Of a stretch of DNA of 64,000 nucleotides, positions 42,221 through 52,394 are shown in pieces. Source of the DNA: Armatimonadota bacterium (GTDB taxonomy: Bacteria; Armatimonadota; Fimbriimonadia; Fimbriimonadales; Fimbriimonadaceae); NCBI GenBank assembly GCA_017303935.1, contig JAFLBD010000002.1, forward strand, positions 620,001 through 684,000. The letters are read 5' to 3'. Position 1 is the first letter of the stretch; the number at the start of each line of letters is the position of its first letter. Under the pieces are notes generated by a model, which did no database searches, was not told where the DNA came from, and was given only the letters and a program-made list of their open reading frames with translations. The position numbers were made by a program, and so were the translations under genes.

Positions 42221-43204
42221 ATGGGAATTTTGGTTCTGGGTGGAACTCAATTTGTCGGGAAGGCTATCGTCGAGGATCTGCTTGCCAATGGCGAGAAGGT
42301 TTCGATTTTTCATCGTGGAAAAACTGGCCCTGGACTCTTCGAAGGGCAAGTTGAGCATTTGATCGGTGACCGAGAGAGCGATGTCTCCGCCCTCGAAGGC
42401 AGAACATTTGATGCAGTCGTCGATGTCTCGGCTTACCGGCCGCGAGTAATCCGAAACATGGCCAATGCCTTGAAAGGGAATGTCGGTCAAGTCTCCTTTG
42501 TGAGCACGATTTCGATATATGCGCCAAGCCCAACACCTTGGAAAGAGGATTCCGAAATTCTAGAAATGCCCGAGGGGCAGGATGAGAACGCGGACATCAC
42601 TGGCGAGACTTATGGCGCGCTAAAAGTGCTTTGTGAGCGAGAGCTTGAGCGCGAATTTGGCGACCGAGTGACCTACCACCGGATCGGATTGCAAGTTGGG
42701 CCATACGACCATACCGACAGGTTTGGAGATTGGATCGAGAGAATCGGGCATCGGCAACGGGTAATCGTGCCCCAAGATACGAATATCAACTGGCAACTTG
42801 CTGATGTGCGCGATACCGCTGCGTTCATCACGCACTGCGTACAGAAAGAGAAATTTGGAGTTTTTAACGTGAATGGTGCGGTCCATCCGATGAACGAAGT
42901 CCTTGAGATGATTCGTTCGGAAGTGAATCCGAATTGCGAATTCGTTCCGATGAGCGACGAGCAACTGGAAACAAACGAGGTCGCCTTTTGGAAGGAAATG
43001 ACACTTTGGCTTCCGATGGCGAATCGCGACACGAATTTCCTACAATGCTCGGTCGAAAAAGCGCTAGCAACAGGGCACTCGATCCGACCGATGTCGCAGA
43101 CGATCAAGGATTCTTGGAGTTACCTTCAGACTCTCGACTTCCACCGAGAAAGAAAGTCTGGAAGTGGTCTCCCGGCGAGCAAAGAAGATAAGATTTTGGG
43201 ATGA
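42221..43204 (+). CDS. NAD-dependent epimerase/dehydratase family protein
   Basis: A 327-residue extended SDR enzyme. The N-terminal glycine motif is GILVLGGTQFVGKAIVEDLL. FVSTISIYAPSP and a later YGALKVLCEREL supply the Tyr-x-x-x-Lys pair of the active site. GGTQFVG plus a long helix is typical of the group that includes plant CSP41 and isoflavone-reductase-like proteins. The substrate, probably a nucleotide sugar, is unknown. Its stop overlaps the next glycosyltransferase start as ATGA, which supports a role in glycan synthesis. Confidence 0.83.
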   Translation: MGILVLGGTQFVGKAIVEDLLANGEKVSIFHRGKTGPGLFEGQVEHLIGDRESDVSALEGRTFDAVVDVSAYRPRVIRNMANALKGNVGQVSFVSTISIYAPSPTPWKEDSEILEMPEGQDENADITGETYGALKVLCERELEREFGDRVTYHRIGLQVGPYDHTDRFGDWIERIGHRQRVIVPQDTNINWQLADVRDTAAFITHCVQKEKFGVFNVNGAVHPMNEVLEMIRSEVNPNCEFVPMSDEQLETNEVAFWKEMTLWLPMANRDTNFLQCSVEKALATGHSIRPMSQTIKDSWSYLQTLDFHRERKSGSGLPASKEDKILG

Positions 43205-44061
43205 AGAAAGTCTCCGTTGTGTTGCCGACGCACAACCGGGCCGATCTTCTGCCGCAAGCTCTGGCGAGCGTCTGTGAGCAGACTTATCGCGAATTGGAGA
43301 TCATTGTGGTGGACGATTCTTCGTCCGATGCCACGCCGGAGATCGTCGCGGAATGGTGTACGAAGGATTCTCGTTTTCGGTCGATTCGAAATGATCCGAA
43401 CCAGCGTTTACCACGCTCGCTAAACATCGGTTTTGCCGCAACATCAGGAGACTATTTAACTTGGACTTCTGACGACAATCTGTATCACCCTGGGGCGATT
43501 GGAAGGATGGCCGAGGTTCTGGAGGCAGCGAAAGATGCCGCCGGGGTATACGCCTCGATGAACATCGTTGATCACAACCTCAACCCTAAGACTGTGTTTA
43601 GAGCGAAGCCGGTCGAAGAGCAATCGATTCAACCGTGGTGCGGTGCGTGTTTTCTGTATCGGCGCGAGGCGTACGAACAGGTCGGCGATTACAATCCTGA
43701 GATGGTCCTTGCCGAGGACCTGGATTATTGGATCAGGCTGCGACAAGTCGGTCCGCTATTGCCGATAGACGAAGTTTTGTACGACTATCGAGAGCATGAA
43801 GGATCGCTCTCGTCCAACTTCCCGGCCCAGGTCGCCGATGCCGGTGCCAAGGTGGTGATCAGTCATTTGGGCAACATGCCGTGGTTACAAGGAAAACCAC
43901 TAGGCGAAACGTATCTCGCTCTGGCGAGTCATGCCTATCGCAAAGAGGATGTCGAGGGGCTTCGCAAATACTTGAAGCTAGCGATCAAGCTGTGCCCCAC
44001 GACTGTGATCTCACGGTTCAAACGCGGAGTGCTGTCCGCCGCCTTGGGGCGAATCATCTGA
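43201..44061 (+). CDS. glycosyltransferase family 2
   Basis: A 286-residue GT-A glycosyltransferase: [37 protein letters not shown] and [16 protein letters not shown], where SDD replaces the usual DxD. A distal acidic motif [11 protein letters not shown] matches the other family-2 enzyme at 40693. It is translationally coupled to the epimerase upstream, so both probably add or prepare one sugar for a surface glycan. The serS gene starts 20 bases later. Confidence 0.88.
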   Translation: MKKVSVVLPTHNRADLLPQALASVCEQTYRELEIIVVDDSSSDATPEIVAEWCTKDSRFRSIRNDPNQRLPRSLNIGFAATSGDYLTWTSDDNLYHPGAIGRMAEVLEAAKDAAGVYASMNIVDHNLNPKTVFRAKPVEEQSIQPWCGACFLYRREAYEQVGDYNPEMVLAEDLDYWIRLRQVGPLLPIDEVLYDYREHEGSLSSNFPAQVADAGAKVVISHLGNMPWLQGKPLGETYLALASHAYRKEDVEGLRKYLKLAIKLCPTTVISRFKRGVLSAALGRII

Positions 44062-44080
44062 CTCCCGGTACAATCTGGGC

Positions 44081-45361
44081 ATGCTTGATCGGAAACTACT
44101 GCGCGAAAATATGGACTTTGTGGTGGCACAATGCCGCCGAAAAGGGGTCGAAGTACCTTCGCAGGAGTTTTTGCAAGTTGATGGCGAATTTCGGGCAATC
44201 AAACCGAAGATCGATGATCTGCGTTCTCAGATGAACGCCAAGAGCAAAGCCATTGGCGCGCTGATGGGCCAAGGAAAGAAGGAAGAGGCAGAAGCCGCCA
44301 AGAGCGAAACCGGCGAACTGAAAAGGGCTATCCAAGAAATGGAAGCCAAAGAAAAGGAACTCGAATTTCAGCTCAATAACTTGGAATTGCAGTTTCCGAA
44401 TCTTCCTCACGAAAGCGTTCCGGACGGCTCAACTCCCGAAGAAAATGTTGTCGTCCGCGAATGGATGGAGCAGCCCAAGTTTGGGTTCGAGCCGAAGGCT
44501 CATTGGGATATTGCCGATCAATGCCGCTTGCTCGATCTTCCTCGCGGGGCAAAGATAACGGGTAGCGGATTTCCGGTCTATACCGGAGTAGGTGCACGTC
44601 TTCAGCGGGCGTTGATCAGCTTCATGATCGACCACCAGACCACCAATCGAGGCTACACCGAAGTCTATCCGCCGTACCTTGTGAATGCCGACTCGCTCAT
44701 CGGTACGGGCAATCTTCCGAAGTTTGAAGAAGACCTGTACAAGTCCCGCGATGAGCTGTATTTGATCCCAACGGCGGAGGTTCCAGTGACTAATCTCCAC
44801 CGAGATGAGATCTTGGAAGTGTGGAATTTGCCGATCAATTACGCGGCTTATTCTGCGTGCTTCCGGCGCGAAGCTGGCGCGGCAGGAAAGGACACGCGTG
44901 GGCTCCTGCGCATCCACCAATTTGACAAGGTCGAGCTGGTCAAGTTCTGCTTGCCAGAGGATAGCTATGAACAGCTGGAGAATTTGGTCGAGGACGCCGA
45001 GAGTGTTCTGCAAGCATTGGGCTTGCATTACCGCGTCGTCCTGCTCTGTGCAGGCGATATGGGCGAGAAGGGTTGTAAATGCTACGACCTTGAAGTCTGG
45101 TCTCCAGGTGTTGGGAAGTATCTTGAGATTTCCAGTTGCACGAACTTCGAATCGTATCAAGCGCGCAGGGCAAAAATCCGGTTCAAGCGGGAGCAAGGTG
45201 CTGAAAACGAGTTCGTACACATCCTCAATGGGTCTGGATTAGCAACGCCACGGTTGTTTAGCGCTTTGCTGGAAACCTACCAGCAAGCCGATGGATCGGT
45301 GAAGATTCCACCGGCACTGCAGCCATATATGGGCACAGATCTGATCGAGCCGGTTGCTTAA
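44081..45361 (+). CDS. serS: seryl-tRNA synthetase
   Basis: A 426-residue class II aminoacyl-tRNA synthetase. The N-terminal long coiled-coil arm that contacts the tRNA-Ser variable loop spans about 25-110 ([20 protein letters not shown]...). Motif 2 is [21 protein letters not shown] and motif 3 is [36 protein letters not shown] is the family active-site strand. Length and motifs are standard. Its stop TAA overlaps the rodA stop on the opposite strand. Confidence 0.97.
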   Translation: MLDRKLLRENMDFVVAQCRRKGVEVPSQEFLQVDGEFRAIKPKIDDLRSQMNAKSKAIGALMGQGKKEEAEAAKSETGELKRAIQEMEAKEKELEFQLNNLELQFPNLPHESVPDGSTPEENVVVREWMEQPKFGFEPKAHWDIADQCRLLDLPRGAKITGSGFPVYTGVGARLQRALISFMIDHQTTNRGYTEVYPPYLVNADSLIGTGNLPKFEEDLYKSRDELYLIPTAEVPVTNLHRDEILEVWNLPINYAAYSACFRREAGAAGKDTRGLLRIHQFDKVELVKFCLPEDSYEQLENLVEDAESVLQALGLHYRVVLLCAGDMGEKGCKCYDLEVWSPGVGKYLEISSCTNFESYQARRAKIRFKREQGAENEFVHILNGSGLATPRLFSALLETYQQADGSVKIPPALQPYMGTDLIEPVA

Positions 45362-46518
45362 TCCTCTAGCCAGGCTTGAGGGGCATTTCGGCCAAACATC
45401 GATTCCTGGGTGTTGGCACTCAGGTTGAGCATGATTCCGAGGCAAGCCAGGCAGAGCCACATCGAGGTTCCGCCGTAGCTGATGAACGGAAGCCACAGCC
45501 CAACCACGGGGCCAATGCCTAGATTCATCGAGATGTTGACGATCCAGTGGAATCCCAAAATCGTGAGGAGTCCAAACATCACCGAGCGAGAGAATGTGTC
45601 TTCCATCCGCAAGGCGAGGAACCATCCCCTCAGGAAGAATCCGACATAGACAAGCATCAGGAATGCGCTGCCGACGAAGCCGAATTCTTGGCCAATGAGT
45701 GAGAAAATGAAGTCATTGTGCTGCTCTGGCACATATCGCTGACCTTTGAAATCGCCTTTGAGATACCCCTTGCCAGTTGGCCCACCCGAGCCGATCGAGA
45801 TCATAGATCGATCTTGTTGGAAGTGATCTCCCTTCTCGTCTTTCTCTTTTGCGAATAGCGCTTCCACTCGTCCACGCTGGTAGTCGTTGACAGCGATAGA
45901 CGTTCCTCCAGCGACTGCCACTAGCACAAGTGCGATCAGCATGTGCTTCCAGGAAATCTTGTTGATGACACAGATGATGAGCCAGGCCAGCAATACGGAT
46001 AAGGTCGCGCCAAGGTGAGGCTGGGCCGCGATGAGAAGAGCTGGCACGGCGACATGCACCATCGAAGTGATCAGTGTGGTGAACCCGTCCCGCTCCTCAT
46101 CCTTGTGCTTGGCAAAGAGTGTTGAGAGAGTAAGAACGATAAGGATCTTCGTGAGCTCTGAGGGTTGAAATTGGATCGGACCGATGTCTAGCCATCGCTC
46201 GGCTCCACCACGGACAGTCCCACCTTTCAGGACTAGCGCGAGTAGCACGACATTGACGCCATAGAGCCATTTGCTAGCCTTTTGCCAGATGTTTGCCGGA
46301 GTGAGCCAGAACACCATGAAAGGCACCACTCCCATGGCAAGTAGTAGTAGTTGCTTCTTAAATGCTCCAGGGTCTTTGGCCAGCGGGCCGATGCTGTTGA
46401 GTGCGGCAAGCCCGAAGCAGATGAGGATCACGGCGCAACCCAACAGGATGGGATCGAGCGCGTTCAACCTCAGGAATGCGGTTCTGTTTTCGGTATTGGA
46501 CTTTGACGTGCTGATCAA
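45358..46518 (-). CDS. rodA: rod-shape-determining FtsW/RodA/SpoVE family protein
   Basis: A 386-residue multi-pass SEDS glycosyltransferase that polymerises peptidoglycan. About ten hydrophobic helices are visible. The family signature near the end is [21 protein letters not shown], and the catalytic-loop region has [17 protein letters not shown] with the essential Glu/Lys neighbourhood. RodA is favoured over FtsW because of the short N-terminus and compact length, although the two are close. Its stop overlaps serS, and its ATG overlaps the upstream lipoprotein stop, so it heads or ends a membrane-linked operon. Confidence 0.9.
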   Translation of the reverse strand: MISTSKSNTENRTAFLRLNALDPILLGCAVILICFGLAALNSIGPLAKDPGAFKKQLLLLAMGVVPFMVFWLTPANIWQKASKWLYGVNVVLLALVLKGGTVRGGAERWLDIGPIQFQPSELTKILIVLTLSTLFAKHKDEERDGFTTLITSMVHVAVPALLIAAQPHLGATLSVLLAWLIICVINKISWKHMLIALVLVAVAGGTSIAVNDYQRGRVEALFAKEKDEKGDHFQQDRSMISIGSGGPTGKGYLKGDFKGQRYVPEQHNDFIFSLIGQEFGFVGSAFLMLVYVGFFLRGWFLALRMEDTFSRSVMFGLLTILGFHWIVNISMNLGIGPVVGLWLPFISYGGTSMWLCLACLGIMLNLSANTQESMFGRNAPQAWLED

Positions 46519-47192
46519 GGCTCGACCCGATTGGATGGCCCTCGTGTGGATGCAAAAGCGAAGTCACGCTTCACCAGTCCACGATCTTTCATAAACCAGA
46601 ACGACAAGGTGCGCTGAGCGCGGACATTGCTGCCGGAGTCGATGGAAAGCAATACGTTCACACGCATGGCTGGCTTTGAGCCCCCCAATATGTTTAGAGT
46701 ATCTGATGCCAAGCTGATCTTTGCGGTCGCCTTGCGCACTGCTTCAGAGTTGCGAACTGGTTCACCGTCAACCGCCGGGAACATTTGGCCCGACCATTCC
46801 CAACTGGCACCAGCACTGACCGGATCTTTTAGGAGCGGAATCACAGGCTCATAAAGTTCGCCACCGGCACGCCAAAGCGAGAACTGTCCGACATCAAACC
46901 GGTAAGCCTCGTGCTCGAGCACCTCGCCATGTTTGGACCGCAGGAAAAAGACGACTTCACCTGGTTTGCGATCAGCTTCGAAAACGACTGGCATCGCCGT
47001 GCCGGCTATGACGAGATCCGCACTTTTGTATGGGAGAGAGTCTGCCTTGAAGCTTGCCAATGGCTCGGATTCACTGGCGGAGTGTTTGACAAAAGGCTGG
47101 GCCTTGAAGTTGCATCCAAACCCGCTGATGGCCAGAACCAGAAAAGCCCCGAATATCGGGAGAAACATGGTTCTGCAAGGGATGCTGGGCAT
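46515..47192 (-). CDS. putative lipoprotein, first of three paralogues
   Basis: A 225-residue protein with an N-terminal hydrophobic segment and lipobox FLVLAISGFGC. ATG at 47168 may be the true start. The mature part has beta-rich segments and ends with SFWFMKDRGLVKRDF. That ending, with a tryptophan-containing core, also occurs in the next two lipoproteins upstream. Function unknown; its coupling to rodA suggests an envelope role. Confidence 0.7.
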   Translation of the reverse strand: MPSIPCRTMFLPIFGAFLVLAISGFGCNFKAQPFVKHSASESEPLASFKADSLPYKSADLVIAGTAMPVVFEADRKPGEVVFFLRSKHGEVLEHEAYRFDVGQFSLWRAGGELYEPVIPLLKDPVSAGASWEWSGQMFPAVDGEPVRNSEAVRKATAKISLASDTLNILGGSKPAMRVNVLLSIDSGSNVRAQRTLSFWFMKDRGLVKRDFAFASTRGPSNRVEP

Positions 47193-47214
47193 AAGCGCTC
47201 TCAGTTAAATTGAA

Positions 47215-47976
47215 TTACTTGACTAGCTCAAGCGTGACGGTTTGTGTATCGCCCTGTTTTGGCTTTTGAGTTACCGAGAATTTTACGAGTCCGGACTCCT
47301 TGGACATCCAAAATTCGGATTTGGTTTCGAACTTTGTGTCTCCAACAGACCCCGTGCCTGTTCCTACAACTTTTAGAGCCTTCATGGTTCCTGCAGGAAC
47401 GGTGACGGTCTCTTCTCCAACAACTTTGAACGAGGAACTTTCGTTGATCGTGCCGTTCGGGGCTTCCATCTTAGAGTCCACCTTCCAGGTAGTTCCAGGA
47501 GCTAGTTTCGCTGGAACTTCGATGTACGGCTTGTCTAGGGTGCCCAAAGTCACTTGGATCATTTCGACGCCACCCTTAGTGATGGAAACGGTATCGCTAC
47601 CCAATACGGCGAGTCCGTCTGTTCGTTCGCGGCTGAACGTGTACTTACCGTCAACCTCGCCCAGATACTGCGTCACGACTTCGCCCTCGCTCTTATTCGT
47701 TGGGGTTGTCAGTCGATATTTCTGAGTCTTGGATTGCTGGTTGAAACCACCGTAGAGGAATCCATCGTGCTTCAATTCAGCAGGGAATTCGGCAAAATTT
47801 CCGAGGTTCTTGCTGCTATCTGGCGTTCCCGTCGGTTCTGCTGGTGGTGCTGGCTTGGAGGCTTCGGGCTCTTTCGTCGCTTGTGAATGATCGCGTTCGG
47901 TCCTACGGCTCGCGCAGCCCGATAATGCTCCAGAAGCAAAAACGCCTAATAGAATTCCAGCGGTGACTCGGTTCAT
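47215..47976 (-). CDS. putative lipoprotein, second of three paralogues
   Basis: A 253-residue lipoprotein with lipobox GALSGC and a low-complexity linker (EASKPAPPAEPTGTP). The folded part has repeated strands such as TTWKVDSKMEAPNG and EETVTVPAGTMKALKVVG, then ends with SEFWMSKESGLVKFSV. This matches the ending of its neighbours. It belongs to a cluster of related outer-envelope proteins of unknown function, possibly of the DUF3108-like type. Confidence 0.75.
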   Translation of the reverse strand: MNRVTAGILLGVFASGALSGCASRRTERDHSQATKEPEASKPAPPAEPTGTPDSSKNLGNFAEFPAELKHDGFLYGGFNQQSKTQKYRLTTPTNKSEGEVVTQYLGEVDGKYTFSRERTDGLAVLGSDTVSITKGGVEMIQVTLGTLDKPYIEVPAKLAPGTTWKVDSKMEAPNGTINESSSFKVVGEETVTVPAGTMKALKVVGTGTGSVGDTKFETKSEFWMSKESGLVKFSVTQKPKQGDTQTVTLELVK

Positions 47977-47980
47977 CGAA

Positions 47981-48739
47981 TTATTCTGATCCCTTGGCTG
48001 TCGATTTGAGGCTCATACTTTTCAATCGCATCACCGAAATCGCGATAATTCGGATCGGATTTCCTTTCTGGTCCTTTGCGACGGCGACAACCTCTTGGCG
48101 ATAACGAGCGATTCCAACGTCCTTGGCCCACCAAGTGGACTGTTTTGCAAGTCCGGATGCCCACTTGACTTCGGTTTCGAATGCATAACCTTCCATTCGT
48201 CCGAGGCCGGTATCGACTTGTTGAAGTCCGAGGATTTTGGTGGTCGCTGTGGAAGGAGCTTTGATTCCTTCTGGGACATACCCGACACCCTTCCAATCAA
48301 ATCGGTTGCCTGGTTCTAGCGGAAGGCGAACCGCGCAGATTGGTGGTTCAAATGGCTTTGCGGGATAGCCGACCGAAACTTGGAAATAACCTACGCCTTC
48401 TTCGAAGTACCACCGCTGGATTTCGATGACATCATCACCGATCACAGACTCAAGATCGTAGTAGGTGCGTTTGCCTTGCTTCAAAACGGACGTGCACCGA
48501 TAGGTCATTTCCTTTTGATCGGTTTCGCGTTTGCCGTCTGGCCGAATGATCGTTGTTTCGATATCGAAAACCCATTGGTTGCCTCGTTCGAGAGGGAACA
48601 GCCTTCTTTCTTCGCCAGCTTTGATTAACCCGCTCGAAACCAACTTGACCTCTTCGGGCTTATATCCAGGCGAAGCGTTGTTGCAACCTGCAGTTACAAC
48701 AAGCACCAACATTCCAAACAACGACTTTTTAATGTTCAC
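47981..48739 (-). CDS. putative lipoprotein, third of three paralogues
   Basis: A 252-residue lipoprotein with lipobox LVVTAGC. Core features are RLFPLERGNQWVFDIETTI, LEPGNRFDWKGVGYVPEG, GLGRMEGYAFETEVKWASG and QSTWWAKDVGIARYRQEV. The order of a W-containing strand, a GxxW-like centre and the last WWAKxxG motif mirrors the two downstream lipoproteins. Function unknown. It lies 4 bases before the second paralogue and one base after the membrane-anchored protein gene, so all are one operon. Confidence 0.75.
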   Translation of the reverse strand: MNIKKSLFGMLVLVVTAGCNNASPGYKPEEVKLVSSGLIKAGEERRLFPLERGNQWVFDIETTIIRPDGKRETDQKEMTYRCTSVLKQGKRTYYDLESVIGDDVIEIQRWYFEEGVGYFQVSVGYPAKPFEPPICAVRLPLEPGNRFDWKGVGYVPEGIKAPSTATTKILGLQQVDTGLGRMEGYAFETEVKWASGLAKQSTWWAKDVGIARYRQEVVAVAKDQKGNPIRIIAISVMRLKSMSLKSTAKGSE

Positions 48740-48740
48740 T

Positions 48741-49892
48741 CTAGCTATTTCCTTTTTCCTTCAGGCACTCCTGAATGGCATTTTGTGTATCTTTTGCCAA
48801 TCCCGCGTCTGGGAGTTGGCTAATTTTGACATCGTTTGAGATTATCTCTCCTCTAATTCTCGGTGCTCCGACCGGAATTCCATCTACAGTCAGTAACAAT
48901 TGGAACCCTGGTTCGGTTCGGCTGTATTTCCAAAGCCTCTTTTTGCCGAGGTCATTCACGCGAATCGTGAGGTCCACGAGGGTTGCGCCGTTTGATGTGG
49001 TGTATACCGAGAGCTGGCTCCCCTGCATCTGATCGGTGGTGAGCAGCACAAAAGTTGCAGCGAGAATTCTCGCGGGTGCCTTTGCCAATTCGGAACTTCG
49101 TTCCGCGCTGATTCTCTGAAGCAGAATCGACTTGACCTGCTCTTGCGGCCGTTTACCAGACAAGATTTCGCGCCCGATCGCTTGGTATTCGCCCTGGATG
49201 ATGGCATCCGTAATGGTTGAACGCGACTGAAGCCGATCTTCGATATCCAGGCTGAGCTGGGGTTTATAGCTTGACTGGACTCTGGCGGTCACGACCTTGT
49301 TCGGTTCTGAGCCGTTGACAGCGATCTTGACCGGAATGTCGATCGTGATCCCGTTCGTAACCGACTTCATGCTGACGTGATCAAGTGGAGTTCCATCCAA
49401 TCGGACGTTAAGATCATCTTCGAGTTTGGTGCGCAGCGGGCCGGGCGAGTCGATTGCTTTTTGGATATTTTCGGAGGTCCACACCGGTGCCTCTGGGCCG
49501 AAGTCGTTGCGATCAATATCATTGATGCGCATGATGAAATCCCCAAGTGCCTTTTGATCGCCCTGCAGCGAACCCAACAACTCTTTGACTGGTAGCCGCT
49601 TTCGCGAACTGGTGTCGCCAGAGACATCAGTGTTGATGTCGGTATCGCTTGCCTGCGAGCCGATCGAAGATGTTTCAATCAGCTGGGCCATCTGGTTGGC
49701 AACGATGATCTTGTATCCAGCGTCCGGTCGGATCGCGATTAAGCTCACCCGAGTCGGAGTCATCGGGTCGAGAACCACTCCGTTTAGCTGAAACGCGGCA
49801 TAACCATTCCAAGCAAGGTATCCAGTTACAAAAACTCCCACCGCGCCCGCGAAGAGCTTGTAAGAGGGTTTGATCTTTCGGTTGGAAGCCAT
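48741..49892 (-). CDS. membrane-anchored protein with SecD-like C-terminal strand pattern
   Basis: A 383-residue protein with one N-terminal membrane helix (LFAGAVGVFVTGYLAWNGYAA) and a long periplasmic part. Near the end, QLLLTVDGIPVGAPRIRGEI followed by ISNDVKISQL resembles the P1 region of SecD, where a GxxxxAPxi strand recurs, but no other SecD motif is visible. The full function is unknown. It opens the operon leading to the lipoproteins and rodA. Confidence 0.65.
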   Translation of the reverse strand: MASNRKIKPSYKLFAGAVGVFVTGYLAWNGYAAFQLNGVVLDPMTPTRVSLIAIRPDAGYKIIVANQMAQLIETSSIGSQASDTDINTDVSGDTSSRKRLPVKELLGSLQGDQKALGDFIMRINDIDRNDFGPEAPVWTSENIQKAIDSPGPLRTKLEDDLNVRLDGTPLDHVSMKSVTNGITIDIPVKIAVNGSEPNKVVTARVQSSYKPQLSLDIEDRLQSRSTITDAIIQGEYQAIGREILSGKRPQEQVKSILLQRISAERSSELAKAPARILAATFVLLTTDQMQGSQLSVYTTSNGATLVDLTIRVNDLGKKRLWKYSRTEPGFQLLLTVDGIPVGAPRIRGEIISNDVKISQLPDAGLAKDTQNAIQECLKEKGNS

Positions 49893-49973
49893 GTCGCTCA
49901 GTCTCGCAGTCAGGAACGCTTTAGTCCACGGTCAAAGTTCCGCGAATACCTGGACATATTACCAGTCTGAGGT

Positions 49974-51641
49974 TCAATCATTAAGCGAAAAGTCCGCAAA
50001 CATCTTGCCCGCCTGAGCCCATAGGATATAGGCGATGCCGACATACATCCCGCACGGAACAATCACAGCAAGAATTGGCGGCCACTTTGCACCGAAGCAT
50101 AGCGCGAGGTAAACGCTGGCGGACGGTACGCAGCAGATGCCGATGGCGAGCAACTGAACCACTCCCCTCAAACCGCGTTGGGTTGGATCGTCGACCTCTG
50201 GGAAGATCAAGGTGGTGAGAACGTACACCGAACTGATCACAATCGAACCGAAGATGCCAAGGATCATCGAAGGCCCGAGGATTGAAATCTGGGAAGGGAG
50301 CATCACAATCGCGGCTAAGAAGCTGACTATGGCCGTAACAACCGCGAGCAAAGATTTCGAAATCACTTCATACGCGATGGTCGTGCGCGCAGAAAACGGC
50401 AACGGCTTCAGCGAATCGAGACGTTGGAGCATCTCGATAAAACCGCTTTGCCCTGTGACGGTGCCACACGCGAAGATCATCATTCCGAGCACGAATGAAA
50501 GCAGCCAGCCGATGTTCTTGCTCGGAGTATCGTCCGTGAAAGCGAAAAGCCCTGACAAGAGGACTCCAAGCAAGGGAAAAACGAGTGCGATACTTGAAAC
50601 ACTCCGGCGCTGTACCAGGAGGTCCTTCCAAATGAGAGCGCTTGGCCCCACCCACTTTTGGCGTTGAATCCAGCCGACCTTCTGCGATCGGGCACCCTTT
50701 GTGCGAGCGTATTCTGCAGCGACTGAAACCATGTCACCCGAACGGCGGAACCGCGCTGTTTGTACCGTGGCCGAGGCGCGCTGGGCAGCAATTTCATAGA
50801 GCCAAGTGTGTTGAGAAAACGCCAAATACAACGCCATCGCGAGCATTGCGAGCAAGAATCCTATGCCAGCCAGTCCGCCCACGGTGTCGTGGGTTAATGG
50901 CATCAAGGCAAAATCGGCGGCGAATCCTGGCAAGAAGAAAACTCCCCGAAGCCAGCTCGAATTGAGGACTCCGAGGGCACCTTCTAAGGTCGGATTGGCT
51001 CGGATCGCGAGTGAAACACCGCCAACGATGACGGTGATCCAAAGGAGAATGCCCCAATTGGCAATTTTGCGCGCGCGGTCACTCTCGACGGTTTGTCGAT
51101 GGAAATAAAGTCCGCCCGCGAAGGCTAGAGTGGATAGCGTCGCCGCCATCAGGAAGTACGCAATGCCACCGAATCGGAGTGTTGCCGCGGCGGCAGATGG
51201 ATCTAGATCGCGGACAACTGATGCCCAGACCATGTTTGCCGGTTTGAACCCAAACAATAGGAACACCAGTGGCAACATTAGGTTCATCAACGCCTCTCGA
51301 AGCAGTCGCAGTCCCAGGATGAGTTTCGGCGAAATGGGAGTCGGAAACAGGACGTCGACGTCTGCTGGACGGTGAGTGCTACGGTATGTCGTGAGGCTCA
51401 TGCAATAGAGCAGAGCGGCCATCGAAAGTAGTCCGAACGCACAGGCATTGAGTACCGAAACAGGCGGCATATCGACCAGAGCGCGCTCAGGCATTGGCAT
51501 GCCTCTAGTCGCGAACGGCCTAAATACAGATAAGTAATAGCCGAAGAAGAACACCAACCCAAGCATGCGCCGTGGGGAAGTGAACGCCCGCTTTATGCCG
51601 TTTTTGATCTGGCACTTAAGAAGAAACAGGAGGGGTTGCAA
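49974..51641 (-). CDS. ABC exporter membrane protein
   Basis: A 555-residue integral membrane protein with about 12-14 hydrophobic segments, for example MLGLVFFFGYYLSVFRPF, ALLSMAALLYCMSL, IGFLLAMLAMALYLAF and ALVFPLLGVLLSGLFAF. It resembles the putative ABC exporter permeases that pair with one ATPase of the multidrug or antibiotic type. The substrate is unknown. It overlaps the ATPase gene by 26 bases, so the two surely form one transporter. Confidence 0.8.
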   Translation of the reverse strand: MQPLLFLLKCQIKNGIKRAFTSPRRMLGLVFFFGYYLSVFRPFATRGMPMPERALVDMPPVSVLNACAFGLLSMAALLYCMSLTTYRSTHRPADVDVLFPTPISPKLILGLRLLREALMNLMLPLVFLLFGFKPANMVWASVVRDLDPSAAAATLRFGGIAYFLMAATLSTLAFAGGLYFHRQTVESDRARKIANWGILLWITVIVGGVSLAIRANPTLEGALGVLNSSWLRGVFFLPGFAADFALMPLTHDTVGGLAGIGFLLAMLAMALYLAFSQHTWLYEIAAQRASATVQTARFRRSGDMVSVAAEYARTKGARSQKVGWIQRQKWVGPSALIWKDLLVQRRSVSSIALVFPLLGVLLSGLFAFTDDTPSKNIGWLLSFVLGMMIFACGTVTGQSGFIEMLQRLDSLKPLPFSARTTIAYEVISKSLLAVVTAIVSFLAAIVMLPSQISILGPSMILGIFGSIVISSVYVLTTLIFPEVDDPTQRGLRGVVQLLAIGICCVPSASVYLALCFGAKWPPILAVIVPCGMYVGIAYILWAQAGKMFADFSLND

Positions 51642-52365
51642 GTTCAGATTCTCCGGTCAATCTTAAGAAGAGGGATTCGAGTGACGCGTCTTGGTCGTGA
51701 CTATTGTTGCGCAGCGATGCCAGCGTTCCGTCGAAGAGGAGCTTTCCGCGGGCGATGATAAGAATTCGATCACAGAGCTTTTCGGCCGTGTCGAGTAGGT
51801 GAGTCGAGATCAACACCGATCCACCCCCGGCGGCCGCCTCATGAATTTCTTGCTTGATCTCGGCAACGCCTTTCGGGTCAATGCCGATCAAAGGTTCATC
51901 GAAGAGAAAAAGCTTGGCATCGTGGACCATCGCGCAGGCCACTGAGAGCTTCTGGCGCATGCCTTTACTGAGCGTGGCGACGAGTTCGTTCTTCTTTTCG
52001 AGCAAGTCGTACTTGTCCAGAAGTTCAGTACCTTTGGCTTCGTACAAGTCGAGCCTGTTGAAGCACATCGCGACGAATTTCAGGTGTTCGTCCACGGTCA
52101 AGAGTTCGTACAACGAAGGCACTTCCGGGACAAACGCGGTAAACGCCTTCGCCTTGGATTGTTGATGCACAATATCGTGCCCACCGATCAAGATTTGGCC
52201 GCTGGTAGGCCTGAGAATTCCCGCGATACACCGCAGAGCTGTCGTCTTACCGGCGCCATTCGGTCCAAGAATCCCGACGATTTCGCCTGGAGCGACCGAA
52301 AAATTTAGGTTGTCCACAGCGCGGAACTTCCGATATTCTTTGACCAATTGGTTAACTTGTAGCAC
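51616..52365 (-). CDS. ABC transporter ATP-binding protein
   Basis: A 249-residue ATPase of the DrrA/CcmA-like exporter family. Walker A is GILGPNGAGKTTALRCIAG, the signature is LSKGMRQKLSVA (a non-classical LSKGM form common in this branch), Walker B is KLFLFDEPLIGIDPKG and the switch His is in ISTHLLDTAEKL. It drives the adjacent permease. Substrate unknown. Confidence 0.92.
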   Translation of the reverse strand: MLQVNQLVKEYRKFRAVDNLNFSVAPGEIVGILGPNGAGKTTALRCIAGILRPTSGQILIGGHDIVHQQSKAKAFTAFVPEVPSLYELLTVDEHLKFVAMCFNRLDLYEAKGTELLDKYDLLEKKNELVATLSKGMRQKLSVACAMVHDAKLFLFDEPLIGIDPKGVAEIKQEIHEAAAGGGSVLISTHLLDTAEKLCDRILIIARGKLLFDGTLASLRNNSHDQDASLESLFLRLTGESELATPPVSS

Positions 52366-52394
52366 GATTGTTCTCTGGAGATTACGCGTGGATG

